7,329 nt of DNA, taken from contig JANYCP010000123.1 in the NCBI GenBank assembly GCA_025360265.1, forward strand, positions 1-7,329. The letters are read 5' to 3'. The notes under the pieces are model-generated. The model worked only from the letters and a program-made list of their open reading frames with translations, made no database searches and was not told the DNA's origin. This DNA is from Gemmatimonadota bacterium. GTDB lineage: Bacteria > Gemmatimonadota > Gemmatimonadetes > Gemmatimonadales > GWC2-71-9. The translations under genes and the position numbers were made by a program. Shown here one piece after another: positions 6,695-7,329 of the stretch (positions are counted from its first letter, which is position 1; each line of letters opens with the position of its first letter).

Positions 6695-7329
<635 letters not shown>

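Overview
The window is GC-rich bacterial DNA. Its frame is the conserved transcription/translation block: the 3' end of rpoC (1-543), then rpsL, rpsG, fusA and the first 211 codons of tuf (3365 to the right edge), all on the + strand. The best phylum-level guess is Gemmatimonadota. This is an inference from a PEP-CTERM tail of the kind I associate with that phylum and from an unusual EF-Tu effector region (ASESQGRRDPTKILTI) that I recall from Gemmatimonas-like proteins. Neither was checked against a database.

Between rpoC and rpsL, which are often near neighbours, lies about 2.8 kb of accessory DNA. A 17-bp hairpin closes rpoC. It is followed by a short secreted Met/His-rich protein (691-1041), whose last codons run out of frame into the 3' part of a sugar-transporter-like MFS gene (about 1007-1543). 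This looks like a deletion or recombination scar, or an assembly join. Next is a 324-base non-coding stretch carrying a well-spaced sigma-54 promoter (1748-1763), then a secreted PEP-CTERM protein (1868-2485) with its own strong terminator. A four-helix membrane protein of unknown function follows (2635-3183).

The str operon begins with a near-consensus sigma-70 promoter (TTGACC, 17 bases, TATCTT; 3276-3304) and a leader hairpin with a GNRA loop. rpsL and rpsG overlap by 4 bases. A 271-base spacer then separates rpsG from fusA. It holds a dispersed-repeat-like inverted repeat and a run of hairpins. The last hairpin is terminator-like, ends in five T and stops 19 bases before the fusA start. 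fusA and tuf are separated by 66 bases containing another long hairpin with no T run.

The strongest points for follow-up are the EF-Tu switch I region (about six residues longer than in E. coli, with the RG of RGITI replaced), the sigma-54 promoter in front of the PEP-CTERM gene, the structured fusA leader, and the Met-rich/MFS junction. I see no tRNA, rRNA, CRISPR array, transposase or complete mobile element.
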